Shown here piece after piece: positions 1 to 11,459 of a stretch of DNA of 64,000 bases; positions within the stretch are counted from its first letter, which is position 1; each line of letters opens with the position of its first letter. The stretch comes from Heliopora coerulea (lineage: Eukaryota > Cnidaria > Anthozoa > Scleralcyonacea > Helioporidae), in NCBI GenBank assembly GCA_030142905.1, contig JASJOG010000078.1:62001-126000 (forward strand). Direction: 5' to 3'. Below the pieces are notes generated by a model. It did no database searches. It was not told where the DNA came from and worked only from the letters and a program-made list of their open reading frames with translations. A program made the translations under genes and the position numbers.

Positions 1-659
1 AATAGGTGTAGGAAACTTTCCAAATACTTCTAAATTGTTCTCCTCCACCCAAACATCATAAAACAAATCGATTTTCGTCGATTTGACGATTTGCCGTGAA
101 AATTTCTCCAACTCTTCAAAAACGCTTTATCTTGTCGAGATAAGACGATTAATGAAACGAACTGTGAAACAGTTGTGGCTTAAGTTTGTTGAATTGGTCG
201 AATATTTGCCAAAACTCGTCAATCGGTTTAAAATGATCCTTTCGGGACAGAGAAGAGAATAAAAGCATTAGTTGATTAATTCGAGAAGTACTTGCGAAAA
301 TATGGCTATGTTTACAAATTGGACAATTAAACCACATATACGCCTAAAAGCCAGAATATAGTAAGATTTAGTTAAACACTAAATAGGTATAGGAAACTTT
401 CCAAATACTTCTAAATTGTTCTCCTCCACCCAAACATCATGAAACAAATCGATTTTCGTCGATTTGACGATTTGCTGTAAAAATTTCTCCAACTCGTTAA
501 AAACGCTTTATCTCGTCGGGATAAGACGATTACTAAAACGAACTGTGAAACAGTTGTGGCTTAAGTTTGTTGCATTGGTCGAATATTTGCCAAAACTCGA
601 CAAAAGGTTTAAAATGATCATTTTGAGTCAGAGAAGAGAATAAAGCATTCGTTGATTGA

Positions 660-2935
660 TTAGAGAAGTACTTGCGAAAATATGGCAATGTTTTAAAATT
701 GAACAATTAAGCCTTTTATACGCCTAAAAGCCAGGATATGGTTAGATTTTGTTTAACACCAAATAGTTGTAAGAAACTTTCCAAATATTTCTAAATTGTT
801 ATCCTCCAACCAAACTTCATTAAACAAACCAATTTTCGTCGATTCGACGACTTGCTGTGAAAATTTCTCGAACTTTTCTTCGAAAACGCTTTATCTCGTC
901 GAGATAAGACGATTAGTGAAACGAACATTGAAACAGTTGTGGCTTAAGTTAGTTGCATTCGTCGAATGTGTGCCAAAACTCGTAAATCGGTTTAAATCGG
1001 TCCTTTCGGGTCAGAGAGGAGAATAAAGCATTACTTGATTGATTCGAGAAGAACTTGAGAAAATATGGTAATGTTTAAAAATTGGACAATTAAGCCTTAT
1101 AATACGCCTAAAAGCCAGAAGTATGCCTAGAATTGGTTAAACACCAAATAGGTGTAGGAAACTTTCCAAATACTTCAAAATTGTTCTCCTCCACCCAAAT
1201 ATCATGAACCAAATTGATTTTCGTCGATTTGACAATTTGCTGTGAAAATTTCTCCAACTCGTCAAAAACGCTTTATCTCGTTGAAATAAGACGATTACTA
1301 AAACGAACTGTGAAACAGTTGTGGCTTAAGTTTGTTGCATTGGTCGAATGTTTCCCAAAACTCGTCAATCGGTTTAAAATGATCTTTTCGGGTCAGAGAA
1401 GAGAATAAAAGCATTAGTTGATTGATTCGAGAAGTACTTCCAAAAATATGGCAATGTTTAAAAATTGGACAATTAAGTCTTATATACGCCTAAAAGCCAG
1501 AAATATACCTAGAATTGGTTAAACACCAAAAAGGTGTAAGAAATTTCCAAATACTTCTAAATTGTTCTCCTCCAACCAAACATCATAAAACAAATCGATT
1601 TTCGTCGATTTGACGATATGCTGTGAAAATTTCTCCAACTCTTCAAAAACGCTTTATCTCGTCGAGATAAGACGATTAATGAAACTAACTGTGAAACAGT
1701 TGTGGCTTAAGTTTGTTGCATTGGTCGAATATTTGCCAAAACCCGTCAATCGGTTTAAAATGATCTTTTCGGGACAGAGAAGAGAATAAAAGCATTAGTT
1801 GATTAATTCGAGAAGTACTTGCGAAAATATGTCTATGTTTACAAATTGGACAATTAAACCTTATATACGCATAAAAGCCAGTATATAGTAAAATTTAGTT
1901 AAACACCAAATAGTTGTAGGAAACTTTCCAAATACTTCTAAATTGTTCTCCTCCACCCAAATGTCATGAAATAAATCGATTTTCGTCGATTTGACGATTT
2001 GCTGTGAAAATTTCTCCAACTCTTCAAAAACGCTTAATCTCGTCGAGATAAGACGATTAATGAAACGAACTGTGAAACAGTTGTGGCTTAAGTTTGTTGC
2101 ATTGGTCGAATATTTGCCAAAACTCGTCAATCGGTTTAAAATGATCCTTTCGGGACAGAGAAGAGAATAAAAGCATTAGTTGATTAGTTCGAGAAGTACT
2201 TGCGAAAATATGGCTATGTTTACAAATTGGACAATTAAACCTTATATACGCCTAAAAGCCAGAATATAGAAAGATTTAGTTAAACACCAAATAGTTGTAG
2301 GAAACTTTCCAAATACTTCTAAATTGTTCTCCTCCACCCAAACATCATAAAACAAATCGATTTTCGTCGATTTGACGATTTGCTGTGAAAATTTCTCCAA
2401 CTCTTCAAAAACGCTTTATCTTATCGAGATAAGACGATTAATGAAACGAACTGTGAAACAGTTGTGGCTTAAGTTTGTTGCATTGGTCGAATATTTTCCA
2501 TAACTCGTCAATCGGTTTAAAATGATCCTTTCGGGATAGAGAAGAAAATAAAAGCATTAGTTGATTAATTCAAGAAGTACTTGCGAAAATATGGCTATGT
2601 TTACAAATTGGACAATTAAACTTCATATACGCCTAAAAGCCAGAATATGGTTAGATATGTTTGAACACTAAATAGGTATAGGAAACTTTCCAAATACTTC
2701 TAAATTGTTCTCCTCCACCCAAACATACGGAAACAAATCGATTTTCGTCGATTTGACGATTTGCTGTGAAAATTTCTCCAACTCATCAAAAACGATTTAT
2801 CTCGTCGAAATAAGACGATTACTAAAACGAACTGTGAAACAGTTGTGGCTTAAGTTAGTTGCATTGGTCGAATATTTGCAAAAACTCGTCAATCGGTTTA
2901 AATTGATCCTTTCGCGTCAGAGAAGAGAATAAAAG
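660..2935. repeat. Left block matching 14.02-16.29 kb and 34.64-36.92 kb
   Basis: About six monomers here match the interior of both macro-repeat copies in the same order. The marker pairs 796/14,156, 1,214/14,573, 1,861/15,220 and 2,705/16,064 all have an offset of 13,359-13,360 bp. Rare shared variants include 'catacggaaac' near 2,727, 'gatatgctgtg' near 1,614 and 'cttatcgagataag' near 2,410. After 2,935 this block has one extra monomer relative to 16.3 kb, so the offset drops to about 12,980 at 3.35 kb. This is a third, partial relative of the macro-unit, not in the 20.6-kb register. Confidence 0.8.
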
Positions 2936-4205
2936 CATTAGTTGATTGATTCGAGAAGTACTTCCGAAAATATGGCAATGTTTAAAAATTGGACAATTAA
3001 GTCTTATATACGCATAAAAGCCAGAATATGGTAAGTTTTAGTTAAACACCAAATAGTTGTAGGAAACTTTCCAAATACTTCTAAATTGTTCTCCTCCACC
3101 CAAACATCATGAAACAAATCGATTTTCGTCGATTTGACGATTTGCTGTAAAAATTTCTCCAACTCGTCAAAAACGCTTTATCTCGTCGGGATAAGACGAT
3201 TACTAAAACGAACTGTGAAACAGCTGTGGCTTAAGTTTGTTGCATATTTCGAATGTTTCCCAAAACTCGTCAAAATGTTTAAAATGATCTTTTCGGTTCA
3301 GAGAAGAGAATAAAAGCATTAGTTGATTGATTCGAGAAGTACTTGCGAAAATATTGCAATGTTTAAAATATAGACAATTAAACCGTATATACGAATAAAA
3401 GCCAGAATATGGTAAAATTTAGTTAAACCCCAAATAGTTGTAGGAAACTTTCCAAATACTTCTAAATTGTTCTCCTCCACCCAAACATCATGAAACAAAT
3501 CTATTTTCGTCGATTTGACGATTTGCTGTTAAAATTTCTCCAACTCGTCAAAAACGCTTTATCTCGTCGAAATAAGACGATTACTAAAACGAACTATGAA
3601 ACAGTTGTGGCTTAAATTTGTTGCATTGGTCGAATGTTTCCCAAAACTCGTCAATCTGTTTGAAATGATCTTTACGGGTTAGAGAAGAGAATAAAAGCAT
3701 TAGTTGATTGATTCGAGAAGTACTTGCAAAAATATGGTAATGTTTAAAAATTGGACAATTAAGTCTTATATACGCCTAAAAGCCAGAAGTATGCTTAGAA
3801 TAGGTTAAACACCAAATAGGTGTAGGAAACTTTCCAAATACTTCTAAATTGTTCTTCACCATCCAAATGTCATGAAACAAATCGATTTTCGTCGATTTGA
3901 CGATTTGCTGTGAAAATTTCTCCAACTCGTCAAAAACGCTTTATCTCGTCGAAATAAGACGATTACTAAAACGAACTGTGAAACTGTTGTGGCTTAAGTT
4001 AGTTGCATTGGTCGAATATTTGCCAAAACTCGTCAATCGGTTGAAATTGATACTTTCGGGTAAGAAAAGAGAATAAAAGCATTAGTTGATTGATTCGAGG
4101 AGTACTTGCGAAAATATGGCAGTGTTTAAAAATTGGACAATTAAGCCTTATATACGCATAAAAGCCAGAATATGGTAAGATTTAGTTAAACACCAAATAG
4201 TTGTA

Positions 4206-4586
4206 GGAAACTTTCCAAATACTTCTAATTTGTTCTCCTCCTCCCAAACATCATAAAACAAATCGATTTTCGTCGATTTGACGATTTGCTGTAAAAATTT
4301 CTCCAACTCTTCAAAAACGCTTTATCTCGTCGAGATAAGACGATTAATTAAACGAACTGTGAAACAGTTGTGGCTTAAGTTTGTTGCATTGGTCGAATGT
4401 TTCCCAAAACTCGACAATCGGTTTAAAATGATCTTTTCGGGACTGAGAAGAGAATAAAAGCATTAGTTGATTGATTCGAGAAGTACTTGCGAAAATATTG
4501 CAATGTTTAAAATATGGACAATAAAACCGTATATACGCATAAAAGCCAGAATATGGTAAAATTTAGTTAAACACCAAATAGTTGTA
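4206..4586 (+). repeat. Representative type-A monomer (381 bp) with internal dyads
   Basis: A typical type-A unit. Directly visible are three spaced dyads. AAATCGA and TCGATTT lie around TTTTCG at 4260-4279. TTATCTC and GAGATAA lie around GTC at 4322-4338; this overlaps the alternative pairing TCGTC and GACGA around GAGATAA at 4327-4343. AACTGT and ACAGTT lie around GAA at 4355-4369. A canonical AATAAA sits at 4453-4458. A fourth dyad, AATTG and CAATT around GA, is degraded in this copy but intact in most others, for example at 4893-4904. Type A has the short form 'aactcgtcaaaaacg' or 'aactcttcaaaaacg' and makes up most of the array. The central GTC-GAGATAA stretch is the most variable part (GAG, GGG, GAA, GTG). 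Confidence 0.9.
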
Positions 4587-4908
4587 GGAAACTTTCCAAA
4601 TACTTCTAAATTGTTCTCCTCCACCCAAACATCATAAAACAAATCGATTTTCGTCGATTTGACGATTTGCTGTTAAAATTTCTCCAACTCTTCAAAAACG
4701 CTTTATCTCGTCGAGATAAGACGATTACTAAAACGAACTGTGAAACTGTTGTGGCTTAAGTTAGTTGCATTGGTCGAATATTTGCAAAAACTCGTCAATC
4801 GGTTGAAATTGATACTTTCGGGTCAGAAAAGAGAATAAAAGCATTAGTTGATTGATTCGAGAAGTACTTGCGAAAATATGGCAATGTTTAAAAATTGGAC
4901 AATTAAGC

Positions 4909-4916
4909 CTTATATA
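4909..4916 (-). promoter_or_regulatory. TATA-box-like TATATAAG, one per monomer (example)
   Basis: The + strand string cttatata reads TATATAAG on the - strand, a perfect match to the TATAWAAG form of the TATA box. It lies between the AATTG/CAATT dyad and the monomer linker and is kept in most monomers; variants are 'cttacata' near 6,053 and 'cgttatat' near 8,721. On the + strand each monomer also has AATAAA in 'gagaataaaagc'. These could permit transcription of the array on the - strand, but short AT-rich strings arise easily by chance and no other promoter element is recognisable. Confidence 0.25.
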
Positions 4917-5459
4917 CGCATAAAAGCCAGAATATGGTAAGATTTAGTTAAACACCAAATAGTCGTAGGAAACTTTCCATATACTTCTAAATTGTTCTTC
5001 TCCCCCCAAATGTCATGAAACAAATCGATTTTCGTCGATTTGACGATTTGCTGTAAAAATTTCTCCAAATCGTCAAAAACGCTTTATCTCGTCGAAATAA
5101 GACGATTACTAAAACGAACTGTGAAACAGTTGTGGCTTAAAATAGTTGCATTATTCGAATATTTGCCAAAACTCGTCAATCGGTTTAAATTGATTCTATC
5201 GGGTCAGAGAAGAGAATAAAAGCATTAGTTGATTGATTCGAGGAGTACTTGCGAAAATATGGCAGTGTTTAAAAATTGGACAATTAAGCCTTATATACGC
5301 ATAAAAGCCAGAATATGGTAAGATTTAGTTAAACACCAAATAGTTGTAGGAAACTTTCCAAATACTTCTAATTTGTTCTCCTCCTCCCAAACATCATAAA
5401 ACAAATCGATTTTCGTCGATTTGACGATTTGCTGTAAAAATTTCTCCAACTCTTCAAAA

Positions 5460-7950
5460 ACGCTTTATCTTGTTGAGATAAGAAGATTAATGAAACGAAC
5501 TGTGAAACAGTTGTGGCTTAAGTTTGTTGCATTGGTCGAATATTTGCAAAAACTCGTCAATCGGTTTAAAATGATCCTTTCGGGACAGAGAAGAGAATAA
5601 AAGCATTAGTTGATTAATTCGAGAAGTACTTGCGAAAATATGGCTATTTTAAAAATTGGACAATTAAGCCTTATATACGCATAAAAGCCAGAATATGGTA
5701 AGGTTTAGTTAAACACCAAATAGTTGTAGGAAACTTTCCAAATACTTCTAAATTGTTCTCCTCCACCCAAACATCATGAAACAAATCGATTTTCGTCGAT
5801 TTGACGATTTGCTGTAAAAATTTCTTCAACTCGTCAAAAACGCTTCATCTCGTCGGGATAAGACGATTATTAAAACGAACTGTGAAACAGTTGTGGCTTA
5901 AGTTTGTTGCATTGGTCGAAGGTTTCCCAAAACTCGTCAATCGGTTTAAAATGATCTATTCGGGTCAGAGAAGAGAATAAAAGCATTAGTTGATTGATTC
6001 GAGTAGTACTAGCGAAAATATGGAAAATTTTAAAAATTGGACAATTAAACCTTACATACGCATAAAAGCCAGAATATGGTAAGATTTAGTTAAACACCAA
6101 ATAGTTGTAGGCAATTTCCCAATACTTCTAAATTGTTCTCCTCCACCCAAACATCATGAAACAAATCGATTTTCGTCGATTTGACGATTTGTTGTAAAAA
6201 TTTCTCCAACTCGTCAAAAACGCTTTATCTCGTCGTGATAAGACGATTACTAAAACGAACTGTGAAACATTTGTAGTTTAAGTTTGTTGAATTGGTCGAA
6301 TGTTTCCCAAAACTCGTCAATCGGTTTAAAATGATCTTTTCGGGTCAGAGAAGAGAATAAAAGCATTAGTTGATTGATTCGAGAAGTACTTGCGTAAATA
6401 TGGCAATGTTTAAAAATTGGACAATTAAGCCTTATATACGCCTAAAAGCCAGAAGTATGCCTAGAATTGGTTAAACACCAAATAGGTGTAGGAAACTTTA
6501 GAAATATTTCTAAATTGTTCTCCTCCACCGAAACCTCATGTAACAAAAATTTATTTTCGCCGATTCGACGACTTGCTGTGAAAATGTCTTGAACTTTTCT
6601 ACGAAAACGCTTCATCTCGTCGAGATAAGACGATTAGTGAAACGAACAGTGATACAGTTGTGGCTTAAGTTAGTTGCATTGGTCGAATGTTTGCAAAAAC
6701 TCGTCAATCGGTTTAAATTGATCCTCTCGGGTCAGTGAAGAGAATAAAAGCATTAGTTGATTGATTCGAGAAGTACTTGCGAAAATATGGCAATGTTTAA
6801 AAATAAGACAATTAAGCCTTATATACGCCTAAAAACCAGAAGTATGCCTAGAATTGGTGAAACACCAAATAGTTGTAGGATACTTTCCAAATACTTATAA
6901 ATTGTTCTCCTCCACCCAAACATCATGAAACAAATCGATTTTCGTCGATTTGACGATTTGCTGTAAAAATTTCTCCAACTCGTCAAAAACGCTTCTTCTC
7001 GTCGGGATAAGACGATTATTAAAACGAACTGTGAAACAGTTGTGGCTTAAGTTTGTTACATTGGAAGATTATTTGCCAAAACTCGTCAATAGGTTTAAAA
7101 TGATCTTTTCGGAACAGAGAAGAGAATAAAAGCATTAGTTGATTGATTCGAGAAGTACTAGCGAAAATATGGCTATGTTTTAAAATTGGACAATTAAGCC
7201 TTATATACGCATAAAAGCCAGAATATGGTAAGATTTAGTTAAACACGAAATAGTTGTAGGAAACTTTCCAAATACTTCTAAATAGTTCTCCTCCACATAA
7301 ACATCATGAAACAAATCGATTTTCGTCGATTTGACGATTTGCTATGAAAATTTCTCCAACTCGTTGAAAACGCTTTATCTCGTCGGGATAAGACGATTAC
7401 TAAAACGAACTGTGAAACAGTTGTGGCTTAAGTTTGTTGCATTGGTCGAATGTTTCCCAAAACTCGTCAATCGGTTTAAAATGATCTTTTCGGGTCAGAG
7501 AAGAGAATAAAAGCATTAGTTGATTGATTCGAGAAGTACTTGCGAAAATATGGCAATGTTTAAAAATTGGACAATTAAGCCTTATATACGCATAAAAGCC
7601 AGAATATGGTAAGATTTAGTTAAACACCAAATAGTTGTAGGAAACTTTCCAAATACTTCTAAATTTTTCTTCTCCACCCAAACATCATGAAACAAATCGA
7701 TTTTCGTCGATTTGACGATTTGCTGTGAAAATTTCTCCAACTCGTCAAAATTGCTTTATCTCGTCGAGATAAGACGATTACTAAAACGAACAGTGAAACA
7801 GTTGTGGCTTAATTTGGTTGCATTGGTCGAATGTTTCCCAAAACTCGTCAATCGGTTTAAAATGATCTTTTCGGGTCAGAGAAGGGAATAAAAGCATTAG
7901 TTGATTGATTCGAGAAGTACTTGCGAAAATATGGCAATGTTTAAAAATTG
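5460..7950. repeat. Block matching 16.92-19.40 kb and 37.54-40.03 kb
   Basis: The order of variants is shared with both macro-copies at an offset of about 11,455 bp. Examples are 'cttgttgagataagaag' at about 5,469 and 16,923, the type-B-like head 'ctttagaaatatttc' near 6,496 and 17,951, 'ttggaagattatttgcc' near 7,061 and 18,517, 'cacataaacatc' near 7,294 and 18,750, and 'aaatttttcttctcc' at 7,661 and 19,115. After about 7.95 kb the offset changes to about 11,072, so one monomer is missing or added. The block ends where the 20.6-kb register begins (about 8.4 kb). Confidence 0.8.
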
Positions 7951-10305
7951 GACAATTAAGCCTTATATACGCATAAAAGCCAGAATATGGTAAGATTTAG
8001 TTAAACACCAAATAGTTGTAGGAAACTTTCCAAATACTTCTAAATTGTTCTCATCCACCCAAATGTCATGAAACAAATCGATTTTCGTCGATTTGACGAT
8101 TTGCTGTGAAAATTTCTCCAACTCGCAAAAACGCTTTATCACGTCGAGATAAGACTTTTACCAAAACGAACTGTGAAACAGTTGTGGCTTAATTTGGTTG
8201 CATTGGTCGAATGTTTCCCAAAACTCGTCAATCGGGATAAAATGATCTCTTACAGTTAGAGAAGAGAATAAAAGGATTAGTTGATTGATTCGAGAAGTAC
8301 TTGCGAAAATATGGCAATGTTTAAAAATTGGACAATTAAACCTTATATACGCATAAAAGCCAGAATATGGTAAAATTTAGTTAAACACCAAATAGTTGTA
8401 GAAACTTTCCAAATACTTCTAAATTGTTCTCCTCCACCCAAACATAATGAAACAAATCGATTTTCGTCGATTTGACGATTTGCTGTAAAAATTTCTCCAA
8501 CTCGTCAAAAACGGTTTATCTCGTCGTGATAAGACGATTACTAAAACGAACTGTGAAACAGTTGTGGCTTAAGTTTGTTGCATTGGTCGAATGCTTCCCA
8601 AAACTCGTCAAAATGTTTAAAATGATCTTTTCGGCTCAGAGAAGAAAATAAAAGCATTAGTTGATTGATTTCAGAAGTACTTCCGAAATTATGGCAATGT
8701 TTAAAAATTGGACAATTAAGCGTTATATATGCATAAAAGCAAGAATATGGTAAGGTTTAGTTAAACACCAAATAGTTGTAGGAAACTTTCCAAATACTTC
8801 TAAATTGTTCTCCTCCACCCAAACATCATGAAACAAATCGATTTTCGTCGATTTGACGATTTGCTGTGAAAATTTCTCCAACTCGTCAAAAACGCTTTAT
8901 CTCTTCGGGATAAGAAGATTAATGAAACGAACTGTGAAATAGTTGTGGCTTAAGTTTGTTGCATTGGTCGAATATTTGCAAAAACTCGTCAATCGGTTTA
9001 AAATGATCTTTTCGGAACAGAGAAGAGAATAAAAGCATTAGTTGATTAATTCGAGAAGTACTTGCGAAAATATGGCTATGTTTAAAAATTGGACAATTAA
9101 GCCTTATATACGCATAAAAGCCAGAATATGGTAAGATTTAGTTAAACACCAAATAGTTGTAGGAAACTTTCCAAATACTTCTAAATTTTTCTCCTCCACC
9201 CAAACATAATGAAACAAATCGATTTTCGTCGATTTGACGATTTGCTGTAAAAATTTCTCCAACTCGTCAAAAACGATTTATCTCGTCGGGATAAGACGAT
9301 TACTAAAACGAACTGTGAAACAGTTGTGGCTTAAGTTTGTTGCATTGGTCGAATGCTTCCCAAAACTCGTCAAAATGTTTAAAATGATCTTTTCGGCTCA
9401 GAGAAGAAAATAAAAGCATTAGTTGATTGATTTCAGAAGTACTTCCGAAATTATGGCAATGTTTAAAAATTGGACAATTAAGCGTTATATACGCATAAAA
9501 GCAGGAATATGGTAAGGTTTAGTTAAACACCAAATAGTTGTAGGAAACTTTCCAAATACTTCTAAATTGTTCTCCTCCACCCAAACATCATGAAACAAAT
9601 CGATTTTCGTCGATTTGACGATTTGCTGTAAAAATTTCTCCAACTCGTCAAAAACGCTTTATCTCGTCGTGATAAGACGATTACTAAAACGAACTGTGAA
9701 ACAGTTGTGGCTTAAGTTTGTTGCATTGGTCGAATGCTTCCCAAAACTCGTCAAAATGTTTAAAATGATCTTTTCGGCTCAGAGAAGAAAATAAAAGCAT
9801 TAGTTGATTGATTTCAGAAGTACTTCCGAAATTATGGCAATGTTTAAAAATTGGACAATTAAGCCTTATATACGCATGAAAGCAAGAATATGGTAAGGTT
9901 TAGTTAAACACCAAATAGTTGTAGGAAACTTTCCAAATACTTCTAAATTGTTCTCCTCCACCCAAACATCATGAAACAAATCGATTTTCGTCGATTTGAC
10001 GATTGGCTGTAAAAATTTCTCCAAATCGTCAAAAACGCTTTATCTCGTCGGGATAAGACGATTACTAATGCGAACTGTGAAACAGTTGTGGCTTAAGTTA
10101 GTTGCATTGGTCGAATATTTGCCAAAACTCGTCAATCGGTTTAAAATGATCTTTTCGGGTCAGATAAGAAAATAAAAGCATTAGTTGATTGATTCGAGAA
10201 GTACTTGCGAAAATATGGCAATGTTTAAAAATTGGACAATTAAGCCTTATATTCGCCTAAAAGCCAGAAGTATGCCTAGAATTGGTTAAACACATAATTG
10301 GTGTA

Positions 10306-10691
10306 GGAAACTTTCGAAATACTTCTAAATTGTTCTCCTCCACCGGAACCTCATGTAACAAAAATTTATTTTCGCCGATTCGACGACTTGCTGTGAAAAT
10401 TTCTTGAACTTTTCTTCGAAAACGCTTCATCTCGTCGAGATAAGACGATTAGTGAAACGAACAGTGAAACAGTTGTGGCTTAAGTTAGTTCCATTGGTCG
10501 AATGTTTGCAAAAACTCTTCAATCGGTTTAAATTGATCCTCTCGGGTCAGTGAAGAGAATAAAAGCATTAGTTGATTGATTCGTGAAATACTTGCGAAAA
10601 TATGGCAATGTTTAAAAATTGGACAATTAAGCCTTATATACGCATAAAAGCCAGAATATGGTAAGATTTAGTTAAACACCAAATAGTTGTA
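10306..10691 (+). repeat. Representative type-B monomer (386 bp)
   Basis: This unit differs from type A by a linked set of changes: 'ctttcgaaatac' in the head, 'ccggaacctcatg', 'aatttattttcgccgattcg' in place of the CGTC dyad box, the longer 'aacttttcttcgaaaacg' (+3 bp), 'cttcatctcg' and the tail 'cagtgaagagaat'. It is usually preceded by the linker 'agtatgcctagaattgg' and 'cacataattgg'. The same cassette occurs near 13.37, 21.00, 25.20, 28.25, 30.93, 33.98, 42.00, 43.15, 46.98, 49.27 and 55.75 kb. Related forms with 'ccgaaacctcatg' occur near 6.49, 17.94, 38.56 and 58.04 kb. The first dyad arm is lost in type B. It is scattered among type-A units rather than forming its own block. Confidence 0.85.
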
Positions 10692-11459
10692 GGAAACTTT
10701 CCAAATACTTCTAAATTGTTCTCCTCCACCCAAACATCATGAAACAAATCGAATTTCGTCGATTTGACGATTTGCTGTTAAAATTTCTCCAACTCGTCAA
10801 AAACTCTTCATCTCGTCGGGATAAGACGATTATTAAAACGAACTGTGAAACAGTTGTGGCTTAAGTTTGTTGCATTGGTCGAATGTTTCCCAAAACTCGT
10901 CAATCGGTTTAAAATGATCTTTTCGGTTCAGAGAAGAGAATAAAAGATTTAGTTGATTGATTCGAGAAGTACTTGCGAAAATATGGCAATGTTTAAAAAT
11001 TGGACAATTAAGCCTTATATACGCCTAAAAACCAGAAGTATGCCTAGAAATGGTGAAACACCAAATAGTTGTAGGAAACTTTCCAAATACTTCTAAATTG
11101 TTCTCCTCCACCCAAATGTCATGAAACAAATCGATTTTCGTCGATTTGACAATTTGCTGTGAAAATTTCTCTAACTCGTCAAAAACGCTTTATCTCGTCG
11201 AAATAAGACGATTACTAAAACGAACTGTGAAACAGTTGTGGCTTAAGTTAGTTGCATTGGTTGATTATTTGCCAAAACTCGTCAATCGGTTTAAAATGAT
11301 CTTTTTGGTTGAGATAAGAATATAAAATCATTAGTTGATTGATTCGAGAAGTACTTGCGAAAATATGGCAATGTTTAAAAATTGGACAATTAAGCCTTAT
11401 ATACGCATAAAAGCCAGAATATGGTAAGATTTAGTTAAACACCAAATAGTTGTAGGACA

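Larger units (their letters stand above)
2936..5459. repeat. Mixed type-A monomers, with a 3-monomer (1,143-bp) echo
   Basis: Only array monomers are present. A stretch carrying 'cgaggagtacttgcg' and 'ggcagtg' at about 4.06-4.33 kb recurs at about 5.20-5.47 kb (4,111 against 5,254, offset 1,143 bp). It is followed in both by 'aatttgttctcctcctccc'. Very similar monomers reappear at 59.7-61.2 kb near the other end of the window. Order here matches the 16-17 kb region only in part, so monomers have been gained or lost between them. Confidence 0.7.
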
